Both the position numbers and the translations under genes were made by a program. 64,000 nt of DNA from Cognatilysobacter claricitrinus (GTDB taxonomy: Bacteria; Pseudomonadota; Gammaproteobacteria; Xanthomonadales; Xanthomonadaceae). Positions 25,118 through 33,588 of this stretch are shown here, in pieces. A model generated the notes under the pieces. The model did not search any database, was not told the origin of the DNA, and saw only the letters and a list, made by a program, of their open reading frames with translations. The stretch is from contig NZ_BAAFZV010000002.1 of assembly GCF_045866565.1 (NCBI RefSeq), positions 868,001-932,000 of the forward strand. The letters run 5' to 3'. How positions within the stretch are numbered: the first letter of the stretch is position 1; each line of letters opens with the position of its first letter.

Positions 25118-26802
25118 GACCCGCGTTCGCTGCCGCGGCATCGCGATCGACGCTGCGCGCGGACGTGGTGGCCGGGCTGACGACCGCCGCGGTCGTGATC
25201 CCGAAGGCGATGGCCTACGCGACCATCGCGGGACTGCCGATCGAAGTCGGCCTGTACACCGCGTTCGTGCCGATGCTGGTCTATGCGTGGCTCGGCACCT
25301 CGCGCCCGTTATCGGTCAGCACGACGACGACGATCGCGATCCTCACCGGCGCGGAGCTCTCGCAAGTGGTGCCGGATGCGAACGCGGCGGGCCTGCTCGC
25401 CGCGACGTCGATGCTGACGATCCTCGTCGGCGCGTTCCTGCTGCTCGCGTGGATCGCGCGGCTGGGTTTCGTCGCGGACTTCATCTCGACGCCGGTGCTG
25501 GTCGGCTTCAAGGCGGGCATCGGCGTGGTGATCGTCGTCGATCAGCTGCCGAAGATCCTCGGCATCCACTTCGACAAGGGCAGCTTCCTGCACAACGCTG
25601 CGGAGGTCGCACGCGGTGTGGGACATCTGTCGTGGCCGACGTTGATGGTGGGCGCCGGGGTGATCGTCGCGCTCGCGGTGATGGAACGCTTGCGGCCGCG
25701 TTGGCCCGCGCCGCTCATTGCCATTGCGGCCGCCATCGCAGGCGCGGGGCTGCTCGGCTGGCAGGCGTTCGGTATCGAGGTCGTCGGCGCCGTGCCGCAG
25801 CGATTGCCTGCGTTGACCATGCCCGCGTTGTCACTCGCGCTGGAGCTTTGGCCGGCCGCGGCCGGCATCGCGCTGATGAGCTTCACTGAAACGATCGCCG
25901 TCGGTCGCGCCTTCCAGGCCAACGACGAACCGGTGCCGACGGCGAATCGCGAGTTGCTCGCGACCGGCGTCGGCAACGTCGCCGGCGCGTTTTTCGGCGC
26001 GATGCCATCGGGTGGCGGCATGTCGCAAACCGCGGTCAATCGCCGCTCGGGCGCGCGTACGCAGCTGTCGTGCGTCGTCACCGCCGCAACGGCGGTGGTG
26101 ACGATGCTCGTGCTCGCACCGATGATCGGGTTGCTGCCGCAGGCCGCGCTCGCAGGCGTCGTCATCTTCTATTCGATCGGACTGGTCAGCCCGGCCGATT
26201 TCCGCGACATCCTGCGCATCCGCCGCACGGAAGCCGTATGGGTGATCGTCGCGTTCGCTGGCGTGATGCTGCTCGGAACGCTCAAGGGCATCCTCGTCGC
26301 GATCGTGGTGTCGCTGGTCGCGCTCGCGCAGCAGACCGCGGATCCGCCGGTACGCGTGCTCGTTCGCAAGCGCGGCACCGACGTGTTCCGCCCGCGCAGC
26401 GACGACCATCCCGATGACGAGGACATCCCGGGACTGCTGATCCTGCGCCCCGAAGGGCGGTTGTTCTTCCTCAACGCCGAGCGCGTCGCCACGCGCATTC
26501 GCCCGCTGATCGCGCAGGCGCGGCCGCGATTCGTCGTGTTCGACCTGTCGGCGGTGTTCGACCTCGAGTACTCGGCGCTCAAGGCGTTCATCGATGCGGA
26601 GGCGCGATCGCGCCGTGCCGGCGTGCTGCTCGCACTGGCCGGGCTGAATCCCGAGGTGCTTGAAGCCGTGCGGCGTTCGCCGCTCGACGAACACATCGGT
26701 CACGAGCACATGTTCTTCAACGTGGAAATGGCGGTGGAACGCCTGCAGCAGGAGCTGGCGACCGCTCCCCTGCCCGCGCAGCCGCTGGAGGCTTCGACAT
26801 GA
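25114..26802 (+). CDS. SulP family anion transporter with STAS domain
   Basis: 562 residues. The SulP signature is at the N-terminus (PKAMAYATIAGLP), followed by about 11-12 membrane segments. A conserved core segment (GGGMSQTAVN) and a C-terminal STAS domain (about 440-545; LILRPEGRLFFLNAE, VVFDLSAVFDLEYSALKAF) follow. SulP proteins move sulfate, bicarbonate or other anions with H+ or Na+. The start is GTG 25114, which overlaps the small upstream gene; the frame further upstream is arginine-rich noise. The stop overlaps the PPK2 gene (ATGA). Substrate unknown; coupling to PPK2 makes the energy state or phosphate level a plausible link. Confidence 0.88.
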   Translation: MRPAFAAAASRSTLRADVVAGLTTAAVVIPKAMAYATIAGLPIEVGLYTAFVPMLVYAWLGTSRPLSVSTTTTIAILTGAELSQVVPDANAAGLLAATSMLTILVGAFLLLAWIARLGFVADFISTPVLVGFKAGIGVVIVVDQLPKILGIHFDKGSFLHNAAEVARGVGHLSWPTLMVGAGVIVALAVMERLRPRWPAPLIAIAAAIAGAGLLGWQAFGIEVVGAVPQRLPALTMPALSLALELWPAAAGIALMSFTETIAVGRAFQANDEPVPTANRELLATGVGNVAGAFFGAMPSGGGMSQTAVNRRSGARTQLSCVVTAATAVVTMLVLAPMIGLLPQAALAGVVIFYSIGLVSPADFRDILRIRRTEAVWVIVAFAGVMLLGTLKGILVAIVVSLVALAQQTADPPVRVLVRKRGTDVFRPRSDDHPDDEDIPGLLILRPEGRLFFLNAERVATRIRPLIAQARPRFVVFDLSAVFDLEYSALKAFIDAEARSRRAGVLLALAGLNPEVLEAVRRSPLDEHIGHEHMFFNVEMAVERLQQELATAPLPAQPLEAST

Positions 26803-27671
26803 AAGACGACACCCACGCAGACGCGGACCACGACGACACCCCGAGCGGCAACGGCAACGGCAAGCGCAAGAACGGCGGCCCGAGTGGCGGCGTGCGCGAA
26901 AAGATGAAGCGCCGCGAATACGAAGCGGCGCTCGAACCGCTGCAGGAAGAACTCGTCAAGCTGCAGCAGTGGGTGGTGGCGAAGCAGAAGAAGGTCTGCA
27001 TCGTGCTCGAAGGGCGCGACACCGCCGGCAAGGGCGGCACGATCAAGGCGATCACCGAACGCGTCAGCCCGCGCATTTTCCGCGTCGCCGCGCTGCCCAC
27101 GCCCACCGAGCGCGAGCGCACGCAGATGTACATGCAGCGCTACGTCGCGCATTTCCCGGCCGGTGGCGAGATCGTGATCTTCGATCGCAGCTGGTACAAC
27201 CGCGCCGGCGTGGAACTCGTCATGGGGTTCGCGACCGAAGCGCAGGTGCGCAAATTCCTCGCCACCGCGCCGCTGGTGGAGAAGACGATGGTCGCCTCCG
27301 GCATGTACCTGCTGAAGTACTGGCTCGAGGTCTCCGAAGAGGAGCAGATCGAACGCCTGCAGTCGCGTGCCACCGATGGGCGCAAGTTGTGGAAGCTGTC
27401 GCCCATGGATCTCAAGTCGTACGGGCGCTGGTACGACTACTCGCGCGCGCGCGACGCCATGTTCGAAGCCACCGACACCGAGCACGCTCCCTGGTACGTC
27501 GCCAACACGAACGACAAACGCCGCGGCCGCCTCAACATCATCCGCCACCTGCTCGACCACATTCCGTACGAAGAGATGGAACGCGAGAAGGTGCATTTCC
27601 CGAAGCGGCAGAAGCGCGGCGACTATGTCGAATCGAAGCATCCGCTGCACTTCATCGAGCAGAGGTACTGA
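26799..27671 (+). CDS. ppk2: polyphosphate kinase 2 (PPK2)
   Basis: 290 residues. Walker A is GRDTAGKGG (about 72-80), Walker B is IFDRSWYNR, and the lid-type arginine-rich region (RLQSRATDGRKLWKLSP) and C-terminal KRGDYVE segment are present. PPK2 transfers phosphate between polyphosphate and nucleotides, mostly making GTP or ATP from polyphosphate. Single-domain length and motifs suit class I. A 40-residue charged N-terminal extension rich in His/Asp and Gly/Asn precedes the core. It starts inside the SulP stop codon (ATGA). Confidence 0.92.
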   Translation: MKDDTHADADHDDTPSGNGNGKRKNGGPSGGVREKMKRREYEAALEPLQEELVKLQQWVVAKQKKVCIVLEGRDTAGKGGTIKAITERVSPRIFRVAALPTPTERERTQMYMQRYVAHFPAGGEIVIFDRSWYNRAGVELVMGFATEAQVRKFLATAPLVEKTMVASGMYLLKYWLEVSEEEQIERLQSRATDGRKLWKLSPMDLKSYGRWYDYSRARDAMFEATDTEHAPWYVANTNDKRRGRLNIIRHLLDHIPYEEMEREKVHFPKRQKRGDYVESKHPLHFIEQRY

Positions 27672-27727
27672 AGCACGGGCGATCACGTGAAACCGGCCGT
27701 CGGTGCTACCCGATTCGTCACTTGCCA

Positions 27728-27749
27728 ATTATTTCCACGTTGAAATAAT
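27728..27749 (+). promoter_or_regulatory. palindromic operator upstream of the TetR gene
   Basis: A perfect 8-bp inverted repeat ATTATTTC/GAAATAAT with a 6-base spacer CACGTT, ending 6 bases before the TetR start codon. It is conspicuously AT-rich against the local GC level. TetR regulators commonly bind such a repeat beside their own gene and repress themselves and the linked exporter. A possible -35 (TTGCCA, 27723-27728) overlaps its left edge. Confidence 0.65.
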
Positions 27750-27755
27750 CGGCCG

Positions 27756-28403
27756 ATGTCCACCCCGCGCCCTCGCCGTCCCGGCCGACGCCCCGTCGCA
27801 GACGACACCGACCTGCGTGCGCGCCTGCTCGATGCCGCAGTCGAGGCGTATTCACGCTCCGGCGTCGCAGGCACCACCAATCGCGCTCTGGCGCGCGCTG
27901 CAGGCGTCAATCCGGCGCTGGTCAGCTACTACTTCGGCGACCAGCTGCCGGCCACCGTCGCGCAGGAACGCATTCTTCCCGCGATGGGCGAACTGATCGC
28001 AGCGATGGGCGAGCCCCCCGAAGCCGCGCTCGGCCTGGCGACGCGGTTCGTCGACGCGGTCTACGCCGTGATCGCCCGGCATCCGTGGCTGCCGGGCCTG
28101 TGGGTGCGCGAGGTGCTGGTCGACGGCGGCGCGTTCCGCCACATCGTGTTCGAACGCGCCGACGCCGTACCGCGCGTCGTGGCCGCCCGCTTCGCGCAGG
28201 CGCAACAGGCAGGCGGGCTGGCCGAAGGCATCGAGCCACGATTGGTCGTCGTGTCGCTGGTCGGGCTCACGCTGTTCACCGCCGCCAGCGCGCCGATCTG
28301 GCGCCGGGTATTCGACGCCGATGACCTCGGCGTCGACGCCATGCGTCGCCATGCCCATGCCCTGCTCGCCCATGGCCTCGCGCCCGCCGGAGCTTCGCGA
28401 TGA
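27756..28403 (+). CDS. TetR family transcriptional regulator
   Basis: 215 residues. The N-terminal TetR helix-turn-helix reads LLDAAVEAYSRSGVAGTTNRA then VNPALVSYYFGD; the larger helical C-terminus is the ligand domain. It is first in a four-gene unit with a membrane-fusion protein and ABC exporter, overlapping the next gene by four bases, so it probably senses an exported compound and represses the unit through the palindrome just upstream. The C-terminal domain resembles the group regulating YbhGFSR-type exporters. Confidence 0.9.
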   Translation: MSTPRPRRPGRRPVADDTDLRARLLDAAVEAYSRSGVAGTTNRALARAAGVNPALVSYYFGDQLPATVAQERILPAMGELIAAMGEPPEAALGLATRFVDAVYAVIARHPWLPGLWVREVLVDGGAFRHIVFERADAVPRVVAARFAQAQQAGGLAEGIEPRLVVVSLVGLTLFTAASAPIWRRVFDADDLGVDAMRRHAHALLAHGLAPAGASR

Positions 28404-29347
28404 AGACGTTCGCCTGCCTCGCCTGCGCGCTCGCGCTCGCCATCTCCGGCTGCAAGCGCGACAACGACGAGGCGCTCGGAACTCTCGAATACGACCGCGT
28501 GACGCTGCCCGCGCCGTTGTCCGAACCGATCGTGTCGATCGAGGTCCGCGAGGGCCAGCACGTCGCCGCGGGCCAGGTGCTGCTGCGCTTCGACACGGCG
28601 CGCAGCCGCGCGCAGGTGGAGGCGTCGATCGCCGATACCGAACGCCAGCGCGCGGCGTTGTCGGAGCTGCAGACCGGCCCGCGCCGGGAGCAGATCGAAC
28701 AGGCGCGCTCACGCGTGTCGGCGGCCGAAGCGCTGGTGCGCGACACGACCGCGTATGCAGCACGGCTCGGCCCGCTCCTCAAGCGCCACTTCGTGACGCC
28801 AGCCGACTACGACCAGGCCGTCGCCGCGCGCGATGCGGCCGTCGGCGAAGCAAACGCCGCGCATGCCGCGCTCGACGAACTCGAACATGGCACGCGCATC
28901 GAACAGATCGCGCAGGGCGAAGCGGCGGTCGCCGCTGCAAAGGCGCAGGTCGAGGGCCAACGCGTCACGTTGCAGCGCCTCGAAGTCACCGCGCCGCGCG
29001 CCGGCGTGGTCGACAGCCTGCCGTTCAAGCTCGGCGACCAGCCCGCTGCCGGCGCACCTGCGGCGATCCTGCTCACCGGCGACGCGCCGTACGCGCGCAT
29101 CTACATCCCCGCGCACCTGCGCAGCAACGTGCATGTCGGCACCAGCGCCACCGCCTACGTCGACGGCCATGCGCCGGTGCACGGACGCGTGCGCATGATC
29201 CGCAGCGAGCCGGTGTTCACGCCGTACTACGCGCTGGTGGGCGACGACGCCTCCCGACTGAGCTGGCTCGCCGAAGTCACGCTGGACCCGAAGCCGGCCG
29301 CCGGGCTCGCGTCCGGCCTGCCGGTGCGCGTGCGATTCGATGAGTGA
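28400..29347 (+). CDS. HlyD family membrane-fusion lipoprotein
   Basis: 315 residues. The signal peptide has a lipobox (AISGC), so it is probably lipid-anchored at Cys18. A biotinyl/lipoyl-like half (PIVSIEVREGQHVAAGQVLLRFD), a long helical hairpin (about 65-185) and a beta-barrel segment follow. It would link the inner-membrane ABC exporter to an outer-membrane channel. Same layout as E. coli YbhG. It overlaps the ATPase gene by 8 bases. Confidence 0.88.
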   Translation: MKTFACLACALALAISGCKRDNDEALGTLEYDRVTLPAPLSEPIVSIEVREGQHVAAGQVLLRFDTARSRAQVEASIADTERQRAALSELQTGPRREQIEQARSRVSAAEALVRDTTAYAARLGPLLKRHFVTPADYDQAVAARDAAVGEANAAHAALDELEHGTRIEQIAQGEAAVAAAKAQVEGQRVTLQRLEVTAPRAGVVDSLPFKLGDQPAAGAPAAILLTGDAPYARIYIPAHLRSNVHVGTSATAYVDGHAPVHGRVRMIRSEPVFTPYYALVGDDASRLSWLAEVTLDPKPAAGLASGLPVRVRFDE

Positions 29348-30281
29348 CGACGTCGCGATCCGCACGCACGGCCTGACGCGTCGCTTCGGCGAGCTCGTAG
29401 CCGTCGACCACGTCGATCTCGTCGTGCCGCGCGGGCGCGTCTACGGCTTTCTCGGGCCGAACGGATCGGGCAAGTCGACCACCATCCGCATGCTGTGCGG
29501 CCTGCTGACGCCGACGTCGGGTGATATAAGCGTGCTCGACCTGCAGATCCCGCGACAGGCCGAAGAACTGCGCAAGCACATCGGCTACATGACGCAGCGC
29601 TTCTCGCTGTTCGACGACCTGTCGGTCCGCGAGAACCTCGAATTCATGGCGGCGATCCAGGGCGTTTCGCGCGAGCGCAGCGGCGCGCGCGTCGACGAGC
29701 TACTCGAGCGCTACCACCTCGACGACCGCCGGAAACAGCTCGCCGGCACCCTCAGCGGCGGCCAGAAACAACGCCTCGCGCTTGCCGCGGCCGTCGTGCA
29801 CGAACCCGAGCTTTTGTTCCTCGACGAACCGACCAGCGCGGTGGACCCCGAGTCGCGCCGTGATTTCTGGGATGCGCTGTTCGACCTTGCCGATCGCGGC
29901 ACCACGCTGCTGGTCTCGACGCACTACATGGACGAGGCCGAACGCTGCCATCGCCTCGCCATTCTCGATCGCGGCGCGCTGGTTGCCGACGGCACGCCGG
30001 ACGATCTCGCCGCGGCACTCGAAGGACGCACCTTCGTCGTCGAGACGGACGACCCGCGTGGTGTTCGCAACGCACTCGACGGGCGCCCGGCCGTGCTCAG
30101 CGCCGCGCAGATCGGTCACGTGCTGCGCGTGCTGACCCGAAGCCCGGACGACGCCGCGGACATCGACACCGCGCTGCGCGGCGCGAGTGTTACAGGCACG
30201 GTGCACGCCGTTCCACCGAACCTCGAGGATGTGTTCGTCGCCGCCACGCGCGACCGAAAGCGCGAGGATGCGCCGGCATGA
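29340..30281 (+). CDS. ABC-2 exporter ATP-binding protein
   Basis: 313 residues, single nucleotide-binding domain. Walker A is GPNGSGKST, the Q loop is YMTQRFSLF, the signature is LSGGQKQRLA, Walker B is LLFLDEPTSAVDP and the switch His is in STHYMDE. The C-terminal 80 residues match the drug-exporter (CcmA/YhiH-like) extension. E. coli YbhF has two such domains fused; here there is one, so it would act as a homodimer. Overlaps both neighbours by four to eight bases. Confidence 0.92.
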   Translation: MSDDVAIRTHGLTRRFGELVAVDHVDLVVPRGRVYGFLGPNGSGKSTTIRMLCGLLTPTSGDISVLDLQIPRQAEELRKHIGYMTQRFSLFDDLSVRENLEFMAAIQGVSRERSGARVDELLERYHLDDRRKQLAGTLSGGQKQRLALAAAVVHEPELLFLDEPTSAVDPESRRDFWDALFDLADRGTTLLVSTHYMDEAERCHRLAILDRGALVADGTPDDLAAALEGRTFVVETDDPRGVRNALDGRPAVLSAAQIGHVLRVLTRSPDDAADIDTALRGASVTGTVHAVPPNLEDVFVAATRDRKREDAPA

Positions 30282-31369
30282 ACATGCGGCGGCTGTTCGC
30301 GATCGTGCTCAAGGAACTGCGGCAGTTGCGGCGCGATCGCATCACGCTCGCGATGATCGCCGGCATCCCGATCCTCCAGCTCGTGCTGTTCGGCTACGCG
30401 ATCAACCTCAACCTTCGCGGCCTCGCAACGGGCGTCTGCGACCAGGCCGGGACGTCGAACTCGCGACTCGTCGTGATGGACATGGTGGCGACCGGTGTCG
30501 TCGCGCCGACCCGCGTGGTATCGACCCCGGACCAGTTGATGACATTGCTTCGCCGCGGCGAGATCGACGTCGGCATCGTGGTTCCCACCGACTTCGAACG
30601 CCGCCGCAGCGAGCATCGCGAGGCCGTGCAGGTGCTGGTCGACGGCAGCGACACCGCGGTGCAGGCCGCCGCCGCGCAGCTCGCGCAGATGCCACTCGAT
30701 GACACGCAGCGAAGTGCGCTTCCGCGCGAGATGCCGATCGGCGTCGTCGCGTTCTACAACCCGGAGCGGCGTTCGGCGGTCAACATCGTGCCCGGGCTGG
30801 TCGGCGTGATCCTGACGATGACGATGGTGCTGTTCACCGGCGTCGCCATCGTGCGCGAGCGCGAACGCGGCAACATGGAACTGCTGATCGCGACGCCCCT
30901 GTCGCGAAGCGAATTGATGGTCGGCAAGGTGCTGCCGTACGCGGCGATCGGCCTGGTGCAGACCACGTTCGTGCTCGCACTGGGCGTCTGGCTGTTCAAG
31001 GTGCCGGTGCGCGGCAGCGTGCTGGACGTCTACCTTGCCGCCACGCTGCTGATCCTCGCGAACCTCGCGCTGGGCCTGCTGATATCGACACGCGCGCGCT
31101 CGCAGTTCCAGGCGATGCAGATGACGTTCTTCGTGTTCCTGCCGTCGATCCTGCTGTCGGGCTTCATGTTCCCGTTTTCGGGCATGCCGCGCGTAGCGCA
31201 GTGGTTGGCGGAGGTCCTGCCGCTCACACACTTCATCCGCATCATCCGCGGCGTCATGTTGCGCGGCGCCACGTTGTTCGAACTCTGGCCCGATGCGCTC
31301 GCGCTGGTCGCGTTCACCGCGGTGCTGTTGAGCGTCGCGATCCTGCGCTTCAACAAGCAACTGGAGTGA
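30278..31369 (+). CDS. ABC-2 type exporter permease
   Basis: 363 residues with an N-terminal membrane segment, a large periplasmic domain (about 45-170), and five C-terminal segments including the ABC-2 motif region (MQMTFFVFLPSILLSGFMFPFSGMP). Similar to YbhR/YbhS. Only one permease gene is present rather than the YbhS-YbhR pair, so a homodimer is implied. It ends the tetR-hlyD-ABC unit. Substrate unknown, plausibly a drug or lipid-like compound. Confidence 0.9.
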   Translation: MNMRRLFAIVLKELRQLRRDRITLAMIAGIPILQLVLFGYAINLNLRGLATGVCDQAGTSNSRLVVMDMVATGVVAPTRVVSTPDQLMTLLRRGEIDVGIVVPTDFERRRSEHREAVQVLVDGSDTAVQAAAAQLAQMPLDDTQRSALPREMPIGVVAFYNPERRSAVNIVPGLVGVILTMTMVLFTGVAIVRERERGNMELLIATPLSRSELMVGKVLPYAAIGLVQTTFVLALGVWLFKVPVRGSVLDVYLAATLLILANLALGLLISTRARSQFQAMQMTFFVFLPSILLSGFMFPFSGMPRVAQWLAEVLPLTHFIRIIRGVMLRGATLFELWPDALALVAFTAVLLSVAILRFNKQLE

Positions 31370-31393
31370 CGCGGCCCGCGGGGGTGCGACGAT

Positions 31394-31606
31394 CTACGGC
31401 GCGCCGCGCGTCATGCTGTCCGGCGTGCTCGCCACGTCGAGGCCGCATGCGCAGATGACGCGTTCCGATACCGCGGCGTGGTCGAACTCGGCGATGCGCG
31501 CGATGAATTCGTCGTGCCCGGCGGTTGCGTGCTGGTGACTGCACGGCGACGCACCGTCGGCATGCCGTTCGACGACGATCGCCGTCGTCGCATCGGCCTT
31601 CGCCAT
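31394..31606 (-). CDS. small hypothetical protein
   Basis: 70 residues from ATG 31606 (a longer frame starts at 31684 but is arginine-rich at the front). The core reads VVERHADGASPCSHQHATAGHDEFIARIAEFDH with several His and two Cys (CSHQH, ICACG). I do not recognise it; there is no signal peptide or clear ribosome-binding site. It could be non-coding. Confidence 0.4.
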   Translation of the reverse strand: MAKADATTAIVVERHADGASPCSHQHATAGHDEFIARIAEFDHAAVSERVICACGLDVASTPDSMTRGAP

Positions 31607-31699
31607 GTCGTCGGGAGTCCGCACAGGTCGCCTCGCGTCGCGCCGCACCGCGCGGCGTTCCGACCGTAGGCGCGGCGGGGTCAAGGCAGGGTGCAGGCG

Positions 31700-31951
31700 C
31701 TAGACGGTCGCGTGCCCGGTGGCGAGGCGGATCAGCTGCTCGCCGGTGTCGCGCCGGACCACCGCGTACGACTGCCGGTCGATGTCGGCCAGCACGCGGT
31801 GCCAGATCGGGTCGTCGATCGGGCAATCGACATCGAAGCGTGCGACGAGGGCCAGCGGCCCGTGCCGGCCCTGCGCGTCGCGCGAAGCCACAAGGCAATC
31901 CGGGACGAGCACGTAAGCGCCGTCCGGTCGACGATAAGCCTTGAACTCCAC
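31700..31951 (-). CDS. small conserved-looking hypothetical protein
   Basis: 83 residues. Balanced composition with beta-strand character (AYVLVPDCLVASRDAQGRHGPLALVARFDVD) and a C-terminal helix (VLADIDRQSYAVVRRDTGEQLIRLA). Soluble, no motif known to me. An isolated leftward gene. Confidence 0.6.
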   Translation of the reverse strand: MEFKAYRRPDGAYVLVPDCLVASRDAQGRHGPLALVARFDVDCPIDDPIWHRVLADIDRQSYAVVRRDTGEQLIRLATGHATV

Positions 31952-32039
31952 GCCGCCTCCATGTCGCGTTGCGCGACGCAGCAGCCCCTCGACCGAAATT
32001 ACGCGCGGGCTGTTACTGCCGCACGACCGCTCGTCGGCG

Positions 32040-32573
32040 TCAGCGGCGGCCGGGCCATGGCGCGGGCCACGGCCACCAGCCCCGACCGGTCGCGGCGAAG
32101 CGGTCGGCGGCGCGCTCGAACCGGTTGCGCACGCCCACGCCGCCGCACGCGAGATAGACCGGCAGGAACAGCGGACCGAGCACGAGGTACTGGTAGACGT
32201 GCGCGCGCTCGTGCAACGCCAGCGACACCGCTGGTTCGGCGCCCCAGCCCGCGGCGTGCGCGTATGTGGCGCAGGAAACGTCGAGGTCGTCGCCCGTATG
32301 CAGGATCACGTTGCCGATGGTGATGGCCCCGCCCGGACCCCAGGGCCAGCGATGGAACACGCAGGCGAGATCACGTCGGCGCAGCGTCGGCCGCGCGCCG
32401 AAGGCCATGCCCACGGCACCCAATAGCAGGCCGACAAGCGTGTTCGGAAGCGCCCAGATCACGCCGGGCACGACGGCGATCATCGGCAAAGGCAGGGGCT
32501 CGACCGCGACGGCGTGCGACGACGCGCGTACCGGCCCGCGCACGCCCTCGGCGGTTTTCGCGGGACGCGCCAT
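32040..32573 (-). CDS. membrane-associated protein with HExxH motif
   Basis: 177 residues. Two hydrophobic stretches (about 28-60) lead to a domain containing ALHERAHVYQYLVLGPLF, an exact HExxH zinc-metalloprotease-type motif placed next to a hydrophobic helix. Further His and Cys residues (CVFHRW, CATYAHAAGW) surround it. I do not recognise the family. HExxH occurs by chance, but in a helix next to a membrane segment it is worth noting. It is 7 bases downstream of the PspC-domain gene on the same strand. Confidence 0.65.
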   Translation of the reverse strand: MARPAKTAEGVRGPVRASSHAVAVEPLPLPMIAVVPGVIWALPNTLVGLLLGAVGMAFGARPTLRRRDLACVFHRWPWGPGGAITIGNVILHTGDDLDVSCATYAHAAGWGAEPAVSLALHERAHVYQYLVLGPLFLPVYLACGGVGVRNRFERAADRFAATGRGWWPWPAPWPGRR

Positions 32574-32580
32574 CGCGCGG

Positions 32581-32781
32581 TCAGGTGCCCTCTTCGGGCA
32601 TCACCAGCCAGGCGATCAGGTAGACGAGGATGCCCGGGAACGCGGCCGACAGGCACGACACCAGCACGTAGATCACGCGCAGCAGCGTCGCGTTCCAGCC
32701 GTAATGCCGCGCAATGCCGCCGATCACGCCGGCGATCATTCGGTCATGTCGGGAACGGAAGAAGCCGGTCGTGGTCGCCAT
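32581..32781 (-). CDS. PspC domain protein
   Basis: 66 residues, a lone PspC domain: DRMIAGVIGGIARHYGWNATLLRVIYVL followed by one membrane helix ending YLIAWLVMP. PspC is an inner-membrane protein that signals or relieves envelope stress, but no pspA/pspB/pspF is nearby. AGGGG precedes ATG 32781. Confidence 0.85.
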   Translation of the reverse strand: MATTTGFFRSRHDRMIAGVIGGIARHYGWNATLLRVIYVLVSCLSAAFPGILVYLIAWLVMPEEGT

Positions 32782-32840
32782 CGCAAACCCCTGTGGATGC
32801 GAAGAAGTCTAGCGCTCGCGCGTGAGCGAGCTGTAGCCGC

Positions 32841-33569
32841 TTACCAGCGCGACGGACGCGTCAGCGGCGGCGCTTCGCGCTGGCGGTCGTAGGCGCGCAG
32901 CTCGTCGCGGATGTGCGCGATGCGCTGCCGCGCGATCGCATTGCGCTGCTCGTCCAGCACGACGCCGTCGAGAAGCTCGGCCATGCGTTGCGCGGTCGGC
33001 AGCATGGTGTCCCATGCATCGAGCGCGGCGACCGGCGCCGGCAGCGTCAGGAAGAACGCGATCGCGGGCGTCTGCAGCTCCTGGATGTTCGCCATGTCGA
33101 AGCTGCCGGGCTTCATGATGTTGGCGACGCTGAACACCGGGCCGCGCTCGGGATGGTTCTCGATCAGGCGGTGGAACACGCCCATATGGCCGTAGACCAG
33201 CCCCGCGCGTTCGGCCGCGACGACGATGTCCGAACCGCTCAGCGACTGCCCGGCGCGCGCGGCCAGATACAGCGTCACGATCTTGTCGAACTCGTCGGTG
33301 GTGCGCTTGCCGAGGTCATCCTTCGGCGTCGACGCCGTATGCGAGTCGAGGTCGAGCGATTCCTGCGTCGGCTCGATATCGGGGTCGCCCTCGCCGAGTT
33401 CCGCCGCGAGCTGCTCGCCCAGCGTCGGCTCGACGCGTCGGCCATCGCCATCGCGCGGGACGCGGCGTCCCTGCCCCGGCTTCTTCGGTCGCCCGAAGAA
33501 GACGATCGCCGCGATCAGTACAACGCCCGCGACGAGGATCCAGATCCGCAGCATCGCCATGTCCGACAT
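32841..33569 (-). CDS. zipA: cell division protein ZipA
   Basis: 242 residues. An N-terminal membrane anchor (about 6-25) is followed by a short charged Pro/Asp-rich linker and the C-terminal FtsZ-binding domain (about 100-235; TLYLAARAGQSLSGSDIV, MKPGSFDMANI, LPAPVAALDAWDTMLPTAQRMAELLDG). ZipA tethers FtsZ to the inner membrane at the septum. The linker is much shorter than in E. coli ZipA. It follows smc by 19 bases, as in many gammaproteobacteria; ligA, which commonly follows, is not present here. Confidence 0.92.
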   Translation of the reverse strand: MSDMAMLRIWILVAGVVLIAAIVFFGRPKKPGQGRRVPRDGDGRRVEPTLGEQLAAELGEGDPDIEPTQESLDLDSHTASTPKDDLGKRTTDEFDKIVTLYLAARAGQSLSGSDIVVAAERAGLVYGHMGVFHRLIENHPERGPVFSVANIMKPGSFDMANIQELQTPAIAFFLTLPAPVAALDAWDTMLPTAQRMAELLDGVVLDEQRNAIARQRIAHIRDELRAYDRQREAPPLTRPSRW

Positions 33570-33588
33570 GCAGTGCTCCGAGGTTCGG

